Shown piece by piece: positions 1-8,266 of a stretch of DNA of 29,474 nt. Under the pieces are notes generated by a model that ran no database searches, was not told the DNA's origin, and worked only from the letters and a program-made list of their open reading frames with translations. This DNA is from Desulfoferula sp040751985. GTDB taxonomy: Bacteria > Desulfobacterota > Desulfarculia > Desulfarculales > Desulfarculaceae. The DNA is taken from assembly GCA_040751985.1 (NCBI GenBank), contig JBFMFU010000035.1:1-29474 (forward strand), in the 5' to 3' direction. Position numbers and translations under genes: made by a program. The first letter of the stretch is position 1; each line of letters starts with the position of its first letter.

Positions 1-117
1 TCCAAAACCCCTTTTACCGAAGAGGTCGAGGCCATGTACGACCCTTCCAAAGAGCGCCTCAAAGAAGCCAACTACTACCTTGATCTTCAACTGTCTAAAG
101 TGAAACGATCTCTGTGA
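1..117 (+). CDS. C-terminal fragment of an unidentified protein
   Basis: The first 39 codons of the window form an open frame ending in TGA at 115-117. It encodes 38 residues that are rich in Lys, Glu and Tyr and end in SKVKRSL. The frame runs off the left edge, so the start and most of the protein are missing. Base composition and codon use (AAA, CTT, TCT, CAA) are clearly more AT-rich than in the genes that follow, which could mean a transferred gene or simply a different class of gene. I do not recognise the family. The 52 bases between this stop and the convergent amidohydrolase stop show nothing distinctive. Confidence 0.45.
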   Translation, partial: SKTPFTEEVEAMYDPSKERLKEANYYLDLQLSKVKRSL

Positions 118-169
118 ATCGCACACAAAATCTTGGCGGGCATCCTTTTAGACATAGGCTTTAATACCA

Positions 170-1030
170 TCACGCTTCGCCCAACAACTCCAGCACCGTA
201 CCCGCGCTGATCATCTCCCGCTCGCCGCTGGTCAGGGGCAGGTCCTCGAACCACTGCCGGAAGGCCGTTGGCTCCCGCCAGGGCGCGTCGCTGCCGTAAA
301 TGATCCGCTGCGGCCCCTTGCGCCGGATGATGCGCATCAGGTCCTGCGTCTCGATGAGACCGTTGAGGTAGGCCAGGTCGAAGTACACGTTGTCCAGGTC
401 CAGGAGCGGTTCCAGTTCCTGCCAGCCATAGAGGCTGCCGCCATGGGCCGCGATGATCTTCAGGCCCGGGTGGGTGCGGGCCAGGCCGGCGATCTGTTCG
501 GGCAATGTGCCGGAAAAACCCAGGAACTCAAGCACCTGGGCCATGTGGGGCTTGGCCCGGGCCAGGCCGCGGGGGTGGATGGTGTCCACCAGCACCGGCA
601 GGCCCGCCTCCTCCACCAGGGCCAGCAGGGCCTCGGCCTCGGGGTGGTCCAGGGAGAAGCGCTGGATGAAGGGGTGCAGCTTCACGCCCTTGAGGCCCAG
701 CTCCAGGAGCAGGGCCAGGTCTGCGGCCACCCGGCCCTTGGGGTGCAGGGTGCCGAAGGGGATCAATCCCGCGTGCTGGGCCGCAGCCTGGGCTGCCCAG
801 CGGTTCAGCTGGCCCACCCGCTCCCGGCTGCCGGCCACAGGCAGCAGCACGAAGCGCTGGGCCCCGGCCCGGGCCATGGACTGGGCCACTGCCCCCAGGC
901 TGCCTTCGCCGAACAGCCGCCACTTGTGGGGGTCGTCGTCGGGCAGGTGAGCGTCCAGCAGGGCCATGCGCTGGGCCAGCACCTCCAGGTCTTCGGGCAG
1001 GAAGGCGTGGGTGTGGGCGTCGATGAGCAA
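170..1030 (-). CDS. Amidohydrolase-family metal-dependent hydrolase
   Basis: A TIM-barrel hydrolase of the amidohydrolase-2 type, 286 residues. The metal-binding HxH lies at the very N-terminus (IDAHTH, His6 and His8). Later come a KGVKLHP strand motif, VDTIHP, AAHGGSLYG (metal His) and the C-terminal YGSDAPW, whose Asp is the expected catalytic/metal ligand. The substrate cannot be told; relatives hydrolyse or decarboxylate small carboxylic or cyclic compounds. I start it at TTG 1030 because GGAGGAG sits 5 bases upstream and the family normally begins just before HxH. The open frame extends upstream to another TTG at 1090, which would add 20 low-complexity residues and lacks a ribosome site. 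It is transcribed away from leuS and convergent with the fragment at the left edge. Confidence 0.85.
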   Translation of the reverse strand: MLIDAHTHAFLPEDLEVLAQRMALLDAHLPDDDPHKWRLFGEGSLGAVAQSMARAGAQRFVLLPVAGSRERVGQLNRWAAQAAAQHAGLIPFGTLHPKGRVAADLALLLELGLKGVKLHPFIQRFSLDHPEAEALLALVEEAGLPVLVDTIHPRGLARAKPHMAQVLEFLGFSGTLPEQIAGLARTHPGLKIIAAHGGSLYGWQELEPLLDLDNVYFDLAYLNGLIETQDLMRIIRRKGPQRIIYGSDAPWREPTAFRQWFEDLPLTSGEREMISAGTVLELLGEA

Positions 1031-1124
1031 GGTGTCTCCTCCGGCGGGCGCCGCCTGCCAATGCTTAGGCCATGAAGCGGCCTCAGTCAAGGGCCGCGGG
1101 GCCGCGCCGCCGGCCGGGGGCCGG

Positions 1125-1153
1125 TTTACAGGTGCCCGTCACTGTGGTAAAAA
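1125..1153 (+). promoter_or_regulatory. Probable sigma-70 promoter for leuS
   Basis: TTTACA at 1125-1130 and TAAAAA at 1148-1153 are separated by exactly 17 bases. This is a fair -35/-10 pair in the otherwise GC-rich gap between the divergent amidohydrolase and leuS, leaving a leader of about 85 bases before the leuS ATG. It is seen by eye only. Confidence 0.45.
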
Positions 1154-1244
1154 CGCGAAAGCCCCGGCCGCGGCGAGGCGCGGCCATTGACGATCCCAGG
1201 CCCTGCGGGGCCGCATCGACATCTGACAGGCGAGAGCCCCAGCC

Positions 1245-3740
1245 ATGGATAGCAGCCAGGAACGCTACGACCCAGCCGCCGTGGAGGCCCGCTGGCAGGG
1301 ACGCTGGGAGGCGGACCGGGTCTTTGAGGTCAGCGAAGATTCGGCCAAGCAGAAGTACTACCTGCTGGAGATGTTCCCCTACCCCAGCGGCCGCATCCAC
1401 ATGGGCCACGTGCGCAACTACTCCATCGGCGACGTGGTGGCCCGCATCAAGCGCATGCAGGGCAACAATGTCCTGCACCCCATGGGCTGGGACGCCTTCG
1501 GCATGCCGGCGGAAAACGCGGCCATCGCCAACCAGACCCACCCCGCCCAGTGGACCTACGACAACATCGACTACATGCGCGGCCAGCTCAAGCGCCTGGG
1601 CTTCTCCTATGACTGGACCCGGGAGCTGGCCACCTGCCACCCCAGCTACTACCGCTGGGAGCAGCTCATCTTTCTGAAGATGTGGGAGCGGGGCCTGGTC
1701 TACCGCAAGCGCTCCCTGGTCAACTGGTGCGAGTCCTGCCAGACGGTGCTGGCCAACGAGCAGGTGGTGGGCGGGCTCTGCTGGCGCTGCAACAACGAGC
1801 CCGTGCAGAAGCGCCTGTACGGCTACTTCTTCAAGATCACCGACTACGCCGAGGAGCTGCTGGCGTGGATCGACAAGCTGCCGGGCTGGCCCGAGCGCGT
1901 GTTGACCATGCAGCGCAACTGGATCGGCAAGTCCTACGGCGCCCGCATCCGCTTCCCCATCGAGGGGCGCGAGGGCTTCATCGAGGTCTTCACCACCCGG
2001 GCCGACACTCTGTTCGGGGCCACCTTCATGAGCCTGGCCCCGGAGCACCCCCTGGCCCTGGAGCTGTCGGCGGGCACCCCCCAGGAGCGGCCGGTGCAGG
2101 ATTTCATCGACCGGGTGCGGCGCCAGAGCCTGGCCGACCGGGCCGACGAGAAGCTCAAGGAGGGCGTGTTCACCGGCGCCTTTTGCAGCAACCCCATGAC
2201 CGGCGGCCGGATGCCGGTGTATGTGGCCAACTTCGTACTGATGGACTACGGCACCGGCGCGGTGATGGCCGTGCCCACCCACGACCAGCGCGACTTCGAG
2301 TTCGCCCGCGAGTACGACCTGCCCCTGATCGAGGTCATCGCCGGGCCGCAGGGGCCGGTGGGCGTAGAGAACATGACCGCCGCCTTCACCGACTATGGCA
2401 CCCTGGTCAACTCCGGGCCCTTCGACGGCCTGGGCAGCAAGGAGGCCATGCGGGCCATCGCCGAGGAGCTGAACCAGCGCGACCTGGGCCAGGAGACGGT
2501 GAACTTCCGCCTGCGCGACTGGGGCATCTCCCGCCAGCGCTACTGGGGCGCGCCCATCCCCATGGTGCACTGCGACAAGTGCGGCCTGGTGCCGGTCAAG
2601 GAAGAGGACCTGCCCGTGGAGCTGCCCCTGGACGCCCAGATCAGCCCCACCGGCGGCTCGCCCCTGCCGGGCCTAGACTCCTGGCGCAACACCGCCTGCC
2701 CCGCCTGCGGCGGGCCGGCCCAGCGCGAAACCGACACCATGGACACCTTCGTGGAGTCCTCCTGGTACTACTACCGCTACGCCTGCCCGGACTACGACCA
2801 GGGCCCCCTGGACCCGGTCCGCACCCACTACTGGGCGCCGGTGGACCAGTACATCGGCGGCATCGAGCACGCGGTGCTGCACCTGCTGTACTCGCGCTTC
2901 TACACCAAGGTGCTGCGCGACCTGGGCGTGGTCAAGGTGGACGAGCCCTTCATCAACCTGCTGACCCAGGGCATGGTGATCAAGGACGGCTCCAAGATGA
3001 GCAAGTCCAAGGGCAACGTGGTGGACCCCAACGACATGGTGCAGCGCTATGGGGCCGATACGGTGCGTCTGTTCATGCTCTTCGCCGCGCCGCCGGAAAA
3101 GGACCTGGAGTGGTCTGACCAGGGCGTGGAGGGGGCCAGCCGCTTCCTGCAGCGCCTGTGGCGTCTGGGCCTGGCCGTGGTGGAGGAGGCGGCGGGCGTG
3201 AAGCCCTACGCCGGCGGCGGCCAGCTCAGCGGGCCCCTGGCCGAGCTGCACACCAAGGTCCACGACACTATCAAGCGGGTCACCCAGGACGCGGTGATGG
3301 CCATGCAGTACAACACGGCCATCGCCCGAGTGATGGAGCTGGTCAACGCCGTCAGCCTGGTGCAGCAGGACGAGGCGCTCCAGGGACAGCCCCAGCGCGC
3401 GGCGGTGCTGCGCGAGGCGGTGGAGACGGCAGTGGTGCTCATCAGCCCCATGGCCCCGCACATCGCCGACGAGCTTTACAACCGCCTGGGCCACCAGGGC
3501 TACCTGATCGACCAGCCCTGGCCCACCTACGACCAGTCGGTGCTGGTGCAGGAGGAAAAGCTGGTGGTGGTGCAGGTCAGCGGCAAGGTGCGCGCCAAGC
3601 TGACCATGCCCGCCGACGCCGACGACGAGACCCTCAAGGCGGCGGCCCTGGCCGAGGAGAAAGTGCAGAAATTTATCGACGGCCGGGCGGTAAAGAAGGT
3701 TATAGTAGTCCAAGGCAAGCTGGTGAACATAGTGGTGTAG
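1245..3740 (+). CDS. leuS: Leucyl-tRNA synthetase
   Basis: Cytoplasmic class I synthetase charging tRNA-Leu; 831 residues, normal for bacterial LeuRS. The HIGH-type ATP motif is HMGH at residues 52-55 and the second signature is KMSKS at 584-588. Cys-rich zinc modules appear around WCESC...CWRC and again around CDKC...CPAC. The CP1 editing domain carries the conserved TTRADTLFGAT threonine-rich segment near residue 250, so post-transfer editing should be intact. The start is ATG 1245; the Shine-Dalgarno match is weak (GCGAGAG). It leads a + strand series with lptE and holA, an order usual in Desulfobacterota, and the 15-base gap to lptE suggests co-transcription. Confidence 0.98.
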   Translation: MDSSQERYDPAAVEARWQGRWEADRVFEVSEDSAKQKYYLLEMFPYPSGRIHMGHVRNYSIGDVVARIKRMQGNNVLHPMGWDAFGMPAENAAIANQTHPAQWTYDNIDYMRGQLKRLGFSYDWTRELATCHPSYYRWEQLIFLKMWERGLVYRKRSLVNWCESCQTVLANEQVVGGLCWRCNNEPVQKRLYGYFFKITDYAEELLAWIDKLPGWPERVLTMQRNWIGKSYGARIRFPIEGREGFIEVFTTRADTLFGATFMSLAPEHPLALELSAGTPQERPVQDFIDRVRRQSLADRADEKLKEGVFTGAFCSNPMTGGRMPVYVANFVLMDYGTGAVMAVPTHDQRDFEFAREYDLPLIEVIAGPQGPVGVENMTAAFTDYGTLVNSGPFDGLGSKEAMRAIAEELNQRDLGQETVNFRLRDWGISRQRYWGAPIPMVHCDKCGLVPVKEEDLPVELPLDAQISPTGGSPLPGLDSWRNTACPACGGPAQRETDTMDTFVESSWYYYRYACPDYDQGPLDPVRTHYWAPVDQYIGGIEHAVLHLLYSRFYTKVLRDLGVVKVDEPFINLLTQGMVIKDGSKMSKSKGNVVDPNDMVQRYGADTVRLFMLFAAPPEKDLEWSDQGVEGASRFLQRLWRLGLAVVEEAAGVKPYAGGGQLSGPLAELHTKVHDTIKRVTQDAVMAMQYNTAIARVMELVNAVSLVQQDEALQGQPQRAAVLREAVETAVVLISPMAPHIADELYNRLGHQGYLIDQPWPTYDQSVLVQEEKLVVVQVSGKVRAKLTMPADADDETLKAAALAEEKVQKFIDGRAVKKVIVVQGKLVNIVV

Positions 3741-3755
3741 CAAGGGAGGGGCCTG

Positions 3756-4271
3756 GTGAGAAAAACCTACCTGCTAAGCATACTTATCCTGGCCGTGCTG
3801 GTGGCGGCCTGCGGCTATCAGTTCCGCGGCAAGCAGAACAACCTGCCCAGCGACGTGCGCAGCATCGCGATACCGGTGTTCAAGAACGACACCAACGAGG
3901 TGCGCATCGAGAACATCTTCACCGATGCGGTCATCTTCCAGTTCACCCGCAGCCAGATGGTGCGCGTGGTCTCCGAGGGCCAGGCCGACGCCGTGCTCAC
4001 CGGCACCGTGACCAAGGTGGAGATCACCGACGTGGCCCTGACCAGCGGCCAGACCAGCGCCCAGCGCCGCGTGACCATCACCGTGGCGGCCAAGCTCATC
4101 CGGGTGCGCGACGGCAACGTCCTGTGGATGGACAACAACCTCTGGCAGAACCGGACCTATGCCGTGGGAAGCTCGCCGACGGTGACCGACGCCAGCAAAC
4201 GCACGGCCATCACCGATCTGGCCCAGCAGCTGGCCCAGACTCTGCACGACCGCGTCTTCGAGAACTTCTAA
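3756..4271 (+). CDS. lptE: LPS-assembly lipoprotein LptE
   Basis: Small outer-membrane lipoprotein of 171 residues that would plug the LptD barrel and help insert lipopolysaccharide. The N-terminus is a lipoprotein signal with the lipobox LVAAC-G and Cys19 as the lipidated residue, followed by GYQFRG, a typical LptE opening. The rest shows alternating strands (VRSIAIPVFKNDTNEV, ADAVLTGTVTKVEI) characteristic of the fold, which has low sequence conservation. The start is GTG 3756, with GGGAGGGG a few bases upstream. Its place between leuS and holA matches the usual lptE position and is the main support for the name beyond the lipobox and fold. Confidence 0.9.
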   Translation: MRKTYLLSILILAVLVAACGYQFRGKQNNLPSDVRSIAIPVFKNDTNEVRIENIFTDAVIFQFTRSQMVRVVSEGQADAVLTGTVTKVEITDVALTSGQTSAQRRVTITVAAKLIRVRDGNVLWMDNNLWQNRTYAVGSSPTVTDASKRTAITDLAQQLAQTLHDRVFENF

Positions 4272-4294
4272 GCCTCCCAGGCGGTCGTTGGCTG

Positions 4295-5314
4295 ATGACC
4301 CCGCCTGCCAAGCAGCCAGCCGGCCAGGAATTCACCCTGCCCTGGCCTGAGTTGGCCGGCGAGCAGGTGGGCCCCCTTTACGGGGTGTTCGGCGAGGAGG
4401 ACTTCCTGGTCAGCCAGGCCGTGGAGACCTTTCTGGCCAGCCCGGCCTTTGCCCAGAACCCCTCTCTGAACGTGGAGCGCTTCCTGGCCGCCGAGGCCGG
4501 TCCGGTGCGCGTGCTGGAGAGCGCCCGCACCCTGCCCTTTTTGGGCAGCCGCCGGTTGGTGCTGGTGAGCGAGGCCCACCTGTACAACGCCGAGCAGGCG
4601 GCCCAGTTCCTGCCCTACCTGGCCGACCCCACGCCCAGCACCTGCCTGGTCTTCGCCGGCAGCAAGCTGGACGCGCGCACCAAGTTCGCCAAGGCCCTGG
4701 CTCAGGCGGGCCAGGTGCACACCTTTGCCAAGATGTACGCCCGCCAGCTCATCCCCTGGCTCAAGCAGCGGGCCTCTCTGCGCGGCAAGGGCTTGACGGG
4801 CGAGGCGGCGGCCTATCTGGCCGAGCTGGCCGGACTGGGCCTGGGGGCCCTGGACTCGGAGCTGGAGAAGCTGGCCCTGTACGTGGGACCGGCGCGCAGC
4901 ATCGAGTTGAAGCAGGTGCAGCAGCTCATGGGCGGCTCGCGCCTGTACTCCATCTTCGATTTCACCGACGCGGTGGCCGCCCGGCGCCTGGACCGGGCCC
5001 TGAGCGCCTACCACCAACTGGACTCGCTAGGCGAGCCGGCGGTGCGGGTGCTGGCCATGCTCAGCCGCCTGTTCCGGCAGCTGTTAGAGACGCGGCGGGT
5101 GCTGGACCAGGGCGGCGGCCCTCCCCAGGTGCAGCGGGCCCTGCGCACCCCGCCCCAGGCCACGGCCACCCTGGTGGAGCGGGCCAAGCGCGAAAGCGCC
5201 GCCCGCCTGGCAGCGCCGCTCAAGCGCATCCTGGCCGCGGACCTGGCGCTCAAGTCCTCGCCCGGCTCGGACCGGGTGATCATGGAGCGCCTGGTCATGG
5301 ACTTGTGCGCCTGA
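4295..5314 (+). CDS. holA: DNA polymerase III subunit delta
   Basis: Clamp-loader delta subunit, 339 residues, the usual length. It opens the beta sliding clamp during replication. The N-terminal AAA+-like region has YGVFGEEDFLVSQAVETF, matching the family's conserved start, and an FLGSRRLVLV strand; there is no functional Walker A, as expected for delta. The C-terminal collar helices include the family-typical LYSIFDFTDAVAAR and RVLAMLSRLFRQLLETR. I start at ATG 4295, 23 bases after the lptE stop; the frame stays open upstream through leuS, but that extension is an out-of-frame shadow. Shine-Dalgarno is weak, so translation may depend on coupling with lptE. Confidence 0.93.
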   Translation: MTPPAKQPAGQEFTLPWPELAGEQVGPLYGVFGEEDFLVSQAVETFLASPAFAQNPSLNVERFLAAEAGPVRVLESARTLPFLGSRRLVLVSEAHLYNAEQAAQFLPYLADPTPSTCLVFAGSKLDARTKFAKALAQAGQVHTFAKMYARQLIPWLKQRASLRGKGLTGEAAAYLAELAGLGLGALDSELEKLALYVGPARSIELKQVQQLMGGSRLYSIFDFTDAVAARRLDRALSAYHQLDSLGEPAVRVLAMLSRLFRQLLETRRVLDQGGGPPQVQRALRTPPQATATLVERAKRESAARLAAPLKRILAADLALKSSPGSDRVIMERLVMDLCA

Positions 5315-5332
5315 GCCGATATCGGCTCAGGC
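5309..5332. terminator. 24-bp perfect palindrome between convergent holA and rpsT
   Basis: A perfect inverted repeat centred between 5320 and 5321 overlaps the holA stop codon. As RNA it folds into a stem with an ATAT loop on either strand. It sits 25 bases beyond the rpsT stop, so it could end transcription from both sides. Neither side has a long T tract, so it is an atypical intrinsic terminator, or a protein-binding site. Confidence 0.45.
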
Positions 5333-5357
5333 ACGGAGATGCTGGCTGGGAATTATG

Positions 5358-5624
5358 TTAAGCGCCCAGAGAGCGAACCTGACGGGCGAGGCGGGAGATC
5401 TTGCGAGAGGCGTTTTTCTTGTGCAGCACGCCCTGGCCCGCGGCCTGGCCTATCAGCGGCAGGGCCTGCTGCAGGGCCGTCTGGGCGGCCTGGGCGTCCT
5501 TGGTCTCCAGGGCCTGGCGCACGGACTTGATGGCCGAGCGCACACGGGTGCGGGTGGCCCGGTTGCGGACGCGGCGTTTCTCGTTCTGTTTGGCCCTCTT
5601 GAGGGCGGAAGCATGGTTGGCCAA
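5358..5624 (-). CDS. rpsT: 30S ribosomal protein S20
   Basis: Primary 16S rRNA-binding protein of the small subunit; 88 residues, the standard length. The N-terminus ANHASALKRAKQNEKRR is the S20 hallmark and the protein is Arg/Lys/Ala-rich and helical throughout. The correct start is TTG 5624, preceded by GGGAGGA, because S20 proteins begin immediately before ANH. A longer open frame to 5705 would add 27 unrelated residues. TTG or other weak starts are known for S20 in other bacteria, where the gene is autoregulated. It is convergent with holA and divergent from murJ. Confidence 0.97.
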   Translation of the reverse strand: MANHASALKRAKQNEKRRVRNRATRTRVRSAIKSVRQALETKDAQAAQTALQQALPLIGQAAGQGVLHKKNASRKISRLARQVRSLGA

Positions 5625-5724
5625 TTTAGGGTCCTCCCGAGTATCACTAACCGGCGCCGGCCTTATCTGGCCTGTCAGCCGCCAGGGCCCGGCTCCGGCT
5701 GCCATTGCCTTGACAGATCACAAC

Positions 5725-5752
5725 ATTTAACGGGCCGCGGGCCGGCTGTCAA
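5725..5752 (-). promoter_or_regulatory. Probable rpsT promoter
   Basis: On the minus strand TTGACA (5752-5747) is followed after 16 bases by TTAAAT (5730-5725). The -35 is a perfect consensus, as expected for a ribosomal protein gene. It leaves a leader of about 95 bases before the TTG start, long enough for S20 autoregulation, though I see no defined element. Confidence 0.55.
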
Positions 5753-5761
5753 GGGATATTA

Positions 5762-7345
5762 ATGCCCGAGCTGAGCGAGCAGCACAAGGTCACCCGTGCG
5801 GCGGGGGTGGTGGGTCTGTCCACCCTGGCCAGCCGCGTGGCCGGTTTCGTGCGCGATCTGGTCATCGCCTACTTCTTCGGGGCCGGCCCGGCCGCCGACG
5901 CCTTTTTCGTGGCCTTCCGCATCCCCAACCTGCTGCGTCGCCTGTTCGCCGAGGGCACCCTGACCATCGCCTTCATCCCGGTGTTCACCGAGGTCCTCAA
6001 GAAAAGAGGCCGCGAGGAAGCATACTTACTGGCCCGCTCCACGGCCAGCCTGCTGGCCCTGGCCCTACTGGTGGTCTGCGCGGCCGGAGTGTATTTCGCC
6101 CCCCAGGTGGTGCGGGTGATCGCCCCTGGCTTCACGCCGGGCCAGGGCACCTTCAGCCTGGCCGTGTCCCTGACCCGCTGGTGCCTGCCCTTCATCTTCT
6201 TCATCAGCCTGGTGGCCCTGGCCGGGGGGGTGCTCAACTCCCTGGGGCATTTCTTCGCGCCGGCGGCGGCCCCGGCCCTGTTCAACCTGTGCATCATCGC
6301 CGCGGCCACGGCCCTGGCGCCCAGGGTGGACCCGCCGGTGCTCAGCCTGGCCCTGGGGGTGCTCATCGGCGGGGTGGCCCAGCTCATCATGCAGCTGCCC
6401 TATCTGCGCGCCCGGGGGTTGAGCCTGCGGCCGGCCTGGCGGATAAAAGACCCGGCCCTGATGCGCATTCTGCGCCTGATGGGGCCGGCCGCCTTTGGCG
6501 CGGCGGTGTACCAGGTGACGGTGCTGATCAACACCATGCTGGCCTCCCTGCTGCCCAGCGGCAGCGTCAGCTACCTCTACTACGCCGACCGGTTGATCCA
6601 GTTCCCCCTGGGCATCTTCGCCATCGCGGTCAGCACCGCCATCCTGCCCAGCCTGTCGCGCCAGGCCGCTGACCAGGACCAGGCCGCCCTGGTGGGCACC
6701 ATGGGTTACGGCCTGCGCCTGATCATCTTCATCACGGTGCCGGCCATGGTGGGGCTGATGGTCCTGGCCCAGCCCCTGGTGACCGTGCTGTTCATGCGCG
6801 GTGAGTTCACCCTGGCCATGTCCCAGGAGACGGCCGGGGCGGTGCTGGGCTATGCAATGGGGCTGTGGGGCTACGCCGGGGTGCGGGCGGTGGTGCAGGC
6901 CTTTTACGCCCTCAAGGACACCAAGACCCCGGTGGCGGTGGCCGCGGTCTGCCTCTTGATCAACCTGGGCTGCTCCCTGGCTCTGATGGGCCCCTTCAAG
7001 CAGGTGGGCCTGGCCCTGGCCACCTCCATATCGGGGGTGGCCAACCTGCTGCTCTTGCTCTGGCTGCTGCGGCGGCGCCTGGGGCCCCTGGGCGGGCGGC
7101 GGCTGCTGCGCTCGGGCCTGGGCACCTGCGCCGCGGCCGCGGTGATGGGTCTGCTGGTGTGGCTAGTGGCCTTTGGGCCGGACTGGGGCCCGCCCAGGGG
7201 CTACCTGGGGCGCTGGCTGCGGCCCCTGGCGGCGCTCATTACCGGCGGGGGGGTGTACTTCCTGGCCGCCTGGCTGTTCAGACTGCCAGAGCTGAAGGAG
7301 CTGGCCTCGGTCATGAAGCGGCGGCAGGAGGCGGACCAGGCCTAG
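5762..7345 (+). CDS. murJ: Lipid II flippase MurJ
   Basis: Polytopic inner-membrane protein of the MOP superfamily, 527 residues, that flips undecaprenyl-linked peptidoglycan precursor to the periplasm. The N-terminal GLSTLASRVAGFVRDLVIA and the following FFGAGPAADAFFVAFRIPN carry the positively charged central-cavity arginines typical of MurJ. RRLFAEGTLTIAFIPVF is the family signature, and about 14 hydrophobic helices can be counted. ATG 5762 follows AAGGGATATTA. It is divergent from rpsT. Its last 4 bases overlap the stop of the convergent gene at 7342-7644. Confidence 0.96.
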   Translation: MPELSEQHKVTRAAGVVGLSTLASRVAGFVRDLVIAYFFGAGPAADAFFVAFRIPNLLRRLFAEGTLTIAFIPVFTEVLKKRGREEAYLLARSTASLLALALLVVCAAGVYFAPQVVRVIAPGFTPGQGTFSLAVSLTRWCLPFIFFISLVALAGGVLNSLGHFFAPAAAPALFNLCIIAAATALAPRVDPPVLSLALGVLIGGVAQLIMQLPYLRARGLSLRPAWRIKDPALMRILRLMGPAAFGAAVYQVTVLINTMLASLLPSGSVSYLYYADRLIQFPLGIFAIAVSTAILPSLSRQAADQDQAALVGTMGYGLRLIIFITVPAMVGLMVLAQPLVTVLFMRGEFTLAMSQETAGAVLGYAMGLWGYAGVRAVVQAFYALKDTKTPVAVAAVCLLINLGCSLALMGPFKQVGLALATSISGVANLLLLLWLLRRRLGPLGGRRLLRSGLGTCAAAAVMGLLVWLVAFGPDWGPPRGYLGRWLRPLAALITGGGVYFLAAWLFRLPELKELASVMKRRQEADQA

Positions 7346-7644
7346 TGCTCGGCCCGGCCGGCCAGGCGCTCGATTATCTTGCCCTGGGCGTCCACCAAGT
7401 ACACCGCAAACCCCTCGGCCTGGGCCTGCTCCGCGATCTGCTGCCTGTGCATGGCCTCCACGCTGCGCTCGGCGTCCTGGGCCGCGGGCAGGCGGCCCAG
7501 CAGCATCAGGGCCTGGTCCTTTTCAGCGGTCACGGGGATGAACTGGCCGCCGTCCTGGTGGGCCAGGCCCAGGAAGCTCTCTTCGGCCCCGCGACGCTCC
7601 ACGATCACCCACACGTAGTTGCTCTGATCCACCTTGGGTTCCAT
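7342..7644 (-). CDS. Hypothetical 100-aa soluble protein
   Basis: I do not recognise this protein. It has 100 residues, no signal peptide and no membrane segment, and is Gln/Ala/Glu-rich. The first half looks like beta strands (YVWVIVERRG, GGQFIPVTAEKDQA), the middle like a helix (AERSVEAMHRQQIAEQAQ), and it ends FAVYLVDAQGKIIERLAG, reminiscent of a small alpha/beta domain. ATG 7644 has a good AGGAGA ribosome site 6 bases upstream, which supports a real gene. The stop overlaps the murJ stop by 4 bases in a tail-to-tail arrangement. Confidence 0.7.
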   Translation of the reverse strand: MEPKVDQSNYVWVIVERRGAEESFLGLAHQDGGQFIPVTAEKDQALMLLGRLPAAQDAERSVEAMHRQQIAEQAQAEGFAVYLVDAQGKIIERLAGRAEH

Positions 7645-7954
7645 CCCGCTCTCCTTTGGGCCCGCGGGCCGCTCTTTAGTTCAAACTAGGCACCGAAGCG
7701 GCCCTGGTCAAGCCGGTCTTGCCTTGGGCGGACGCCTCAGGGCATGATAGGCCCATGTGCACCTGCCGCGAGTACAAGGAACCCTATCGCCAGGCCAGCC
7801 CGGCCGGCTCCTGCCGCCGCTATCTGCTGCTGGCCGGGTCCGGCGGCGGCCGGGCGTCCGGGCCGGACCGGCCCACAACTCACCACCAGCGCCCCGGCGC
7901 CAACTCCGGCCTCTGGCCGGTGCCGGGGCGGCTAAGCAGGCAGAGGGGGTAAGC
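7645..7954. other. 310-base gap with a strong leader hairpin
   Basis: No convincing gene lies here. A 65-codon frame (7755-7952, MCTCREYKEPY...) ends 2 bases before the next gene's ATG, but it lacks a ribosome site and its composition is low-complexity Gly/Pro/Arg. The second half is strikingly self-complementary: a 7-bp hairpin at 7860-7874 and a larger one whose arms, 7891-7901 and 7919-7929, pair over 11 bases (one G-U) around a 17-base loop. The latter ends 14 bases before the purine-rich ribosome site of the next gene. Confidence 0.45.
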
Positions 7955-8266
7955 ATGGCGCGCTTCATTGGGGTGTTGATTCTGTCACTGATTCTCTCCC
8001 TGGGCATCGTGCTGGGCTACACCTACAGCACCAGCGGAGACATGGGCCAGGTGGAGGTGGGCGCGCGCTACCTGGTGCTGGTGGCCAAGGACGCCCCGGC
8101 GGTCCAGGTGACCAAGCAGATCTGGGGCAACAACCCGCCGGTGTGGGCCCAGCGCCTGGCCGTGCTCTGGGAAAAGGCCGACGTGCCGCGCTGGTGGTGG
8201 CTGCCCCTGGCCCTGATCGTGCTGATCTACATATTCATGGCCCTGGGCCGGCGGCGGCGCGCCTAG
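7955..8266 (+). CDS. Small two-helix membrane protein, function unknown
   Basis: 103 residues with an N-terminal hydrophobic helix (about residues 4-24, FIGVLILSLILSLGIVLGY) and a second near the C-terminus (WWWLPLALIVLIYIFMALG) followed by the basic tail RRRRA, which should stay cytoplasmic. The roughly 55 residues between them would then lie outside the cytoplasm as a short loop containing VEVGARYLVLVAKDAPAVQV. I do not recognise the family. ATG 7955 follows GAGGGGG. The stop overlaps that of the convergent gene by 4 bases. The preceding structured leader suggests translation may be modulated. Confidence 0.65.
   Translation: MARFIGVLILSLILSLGIVLGYTYSTSGDMGQVEVGARYLVLVAKDAPAVQVTKQIWGNNPPVWAQRLAVLWEKADVPRWWWLPLALIVLIYIFMALGRRRRA

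Noticed and set aside
7755..7952. 65-codon frame MCTCREYKEPY... ending 2 bases before the next ATG
   Set aside because: No ribosome site, low-complexity second half and strong RNA structure in the same bases; coupling is possible but evidence is too thin to call a gene.
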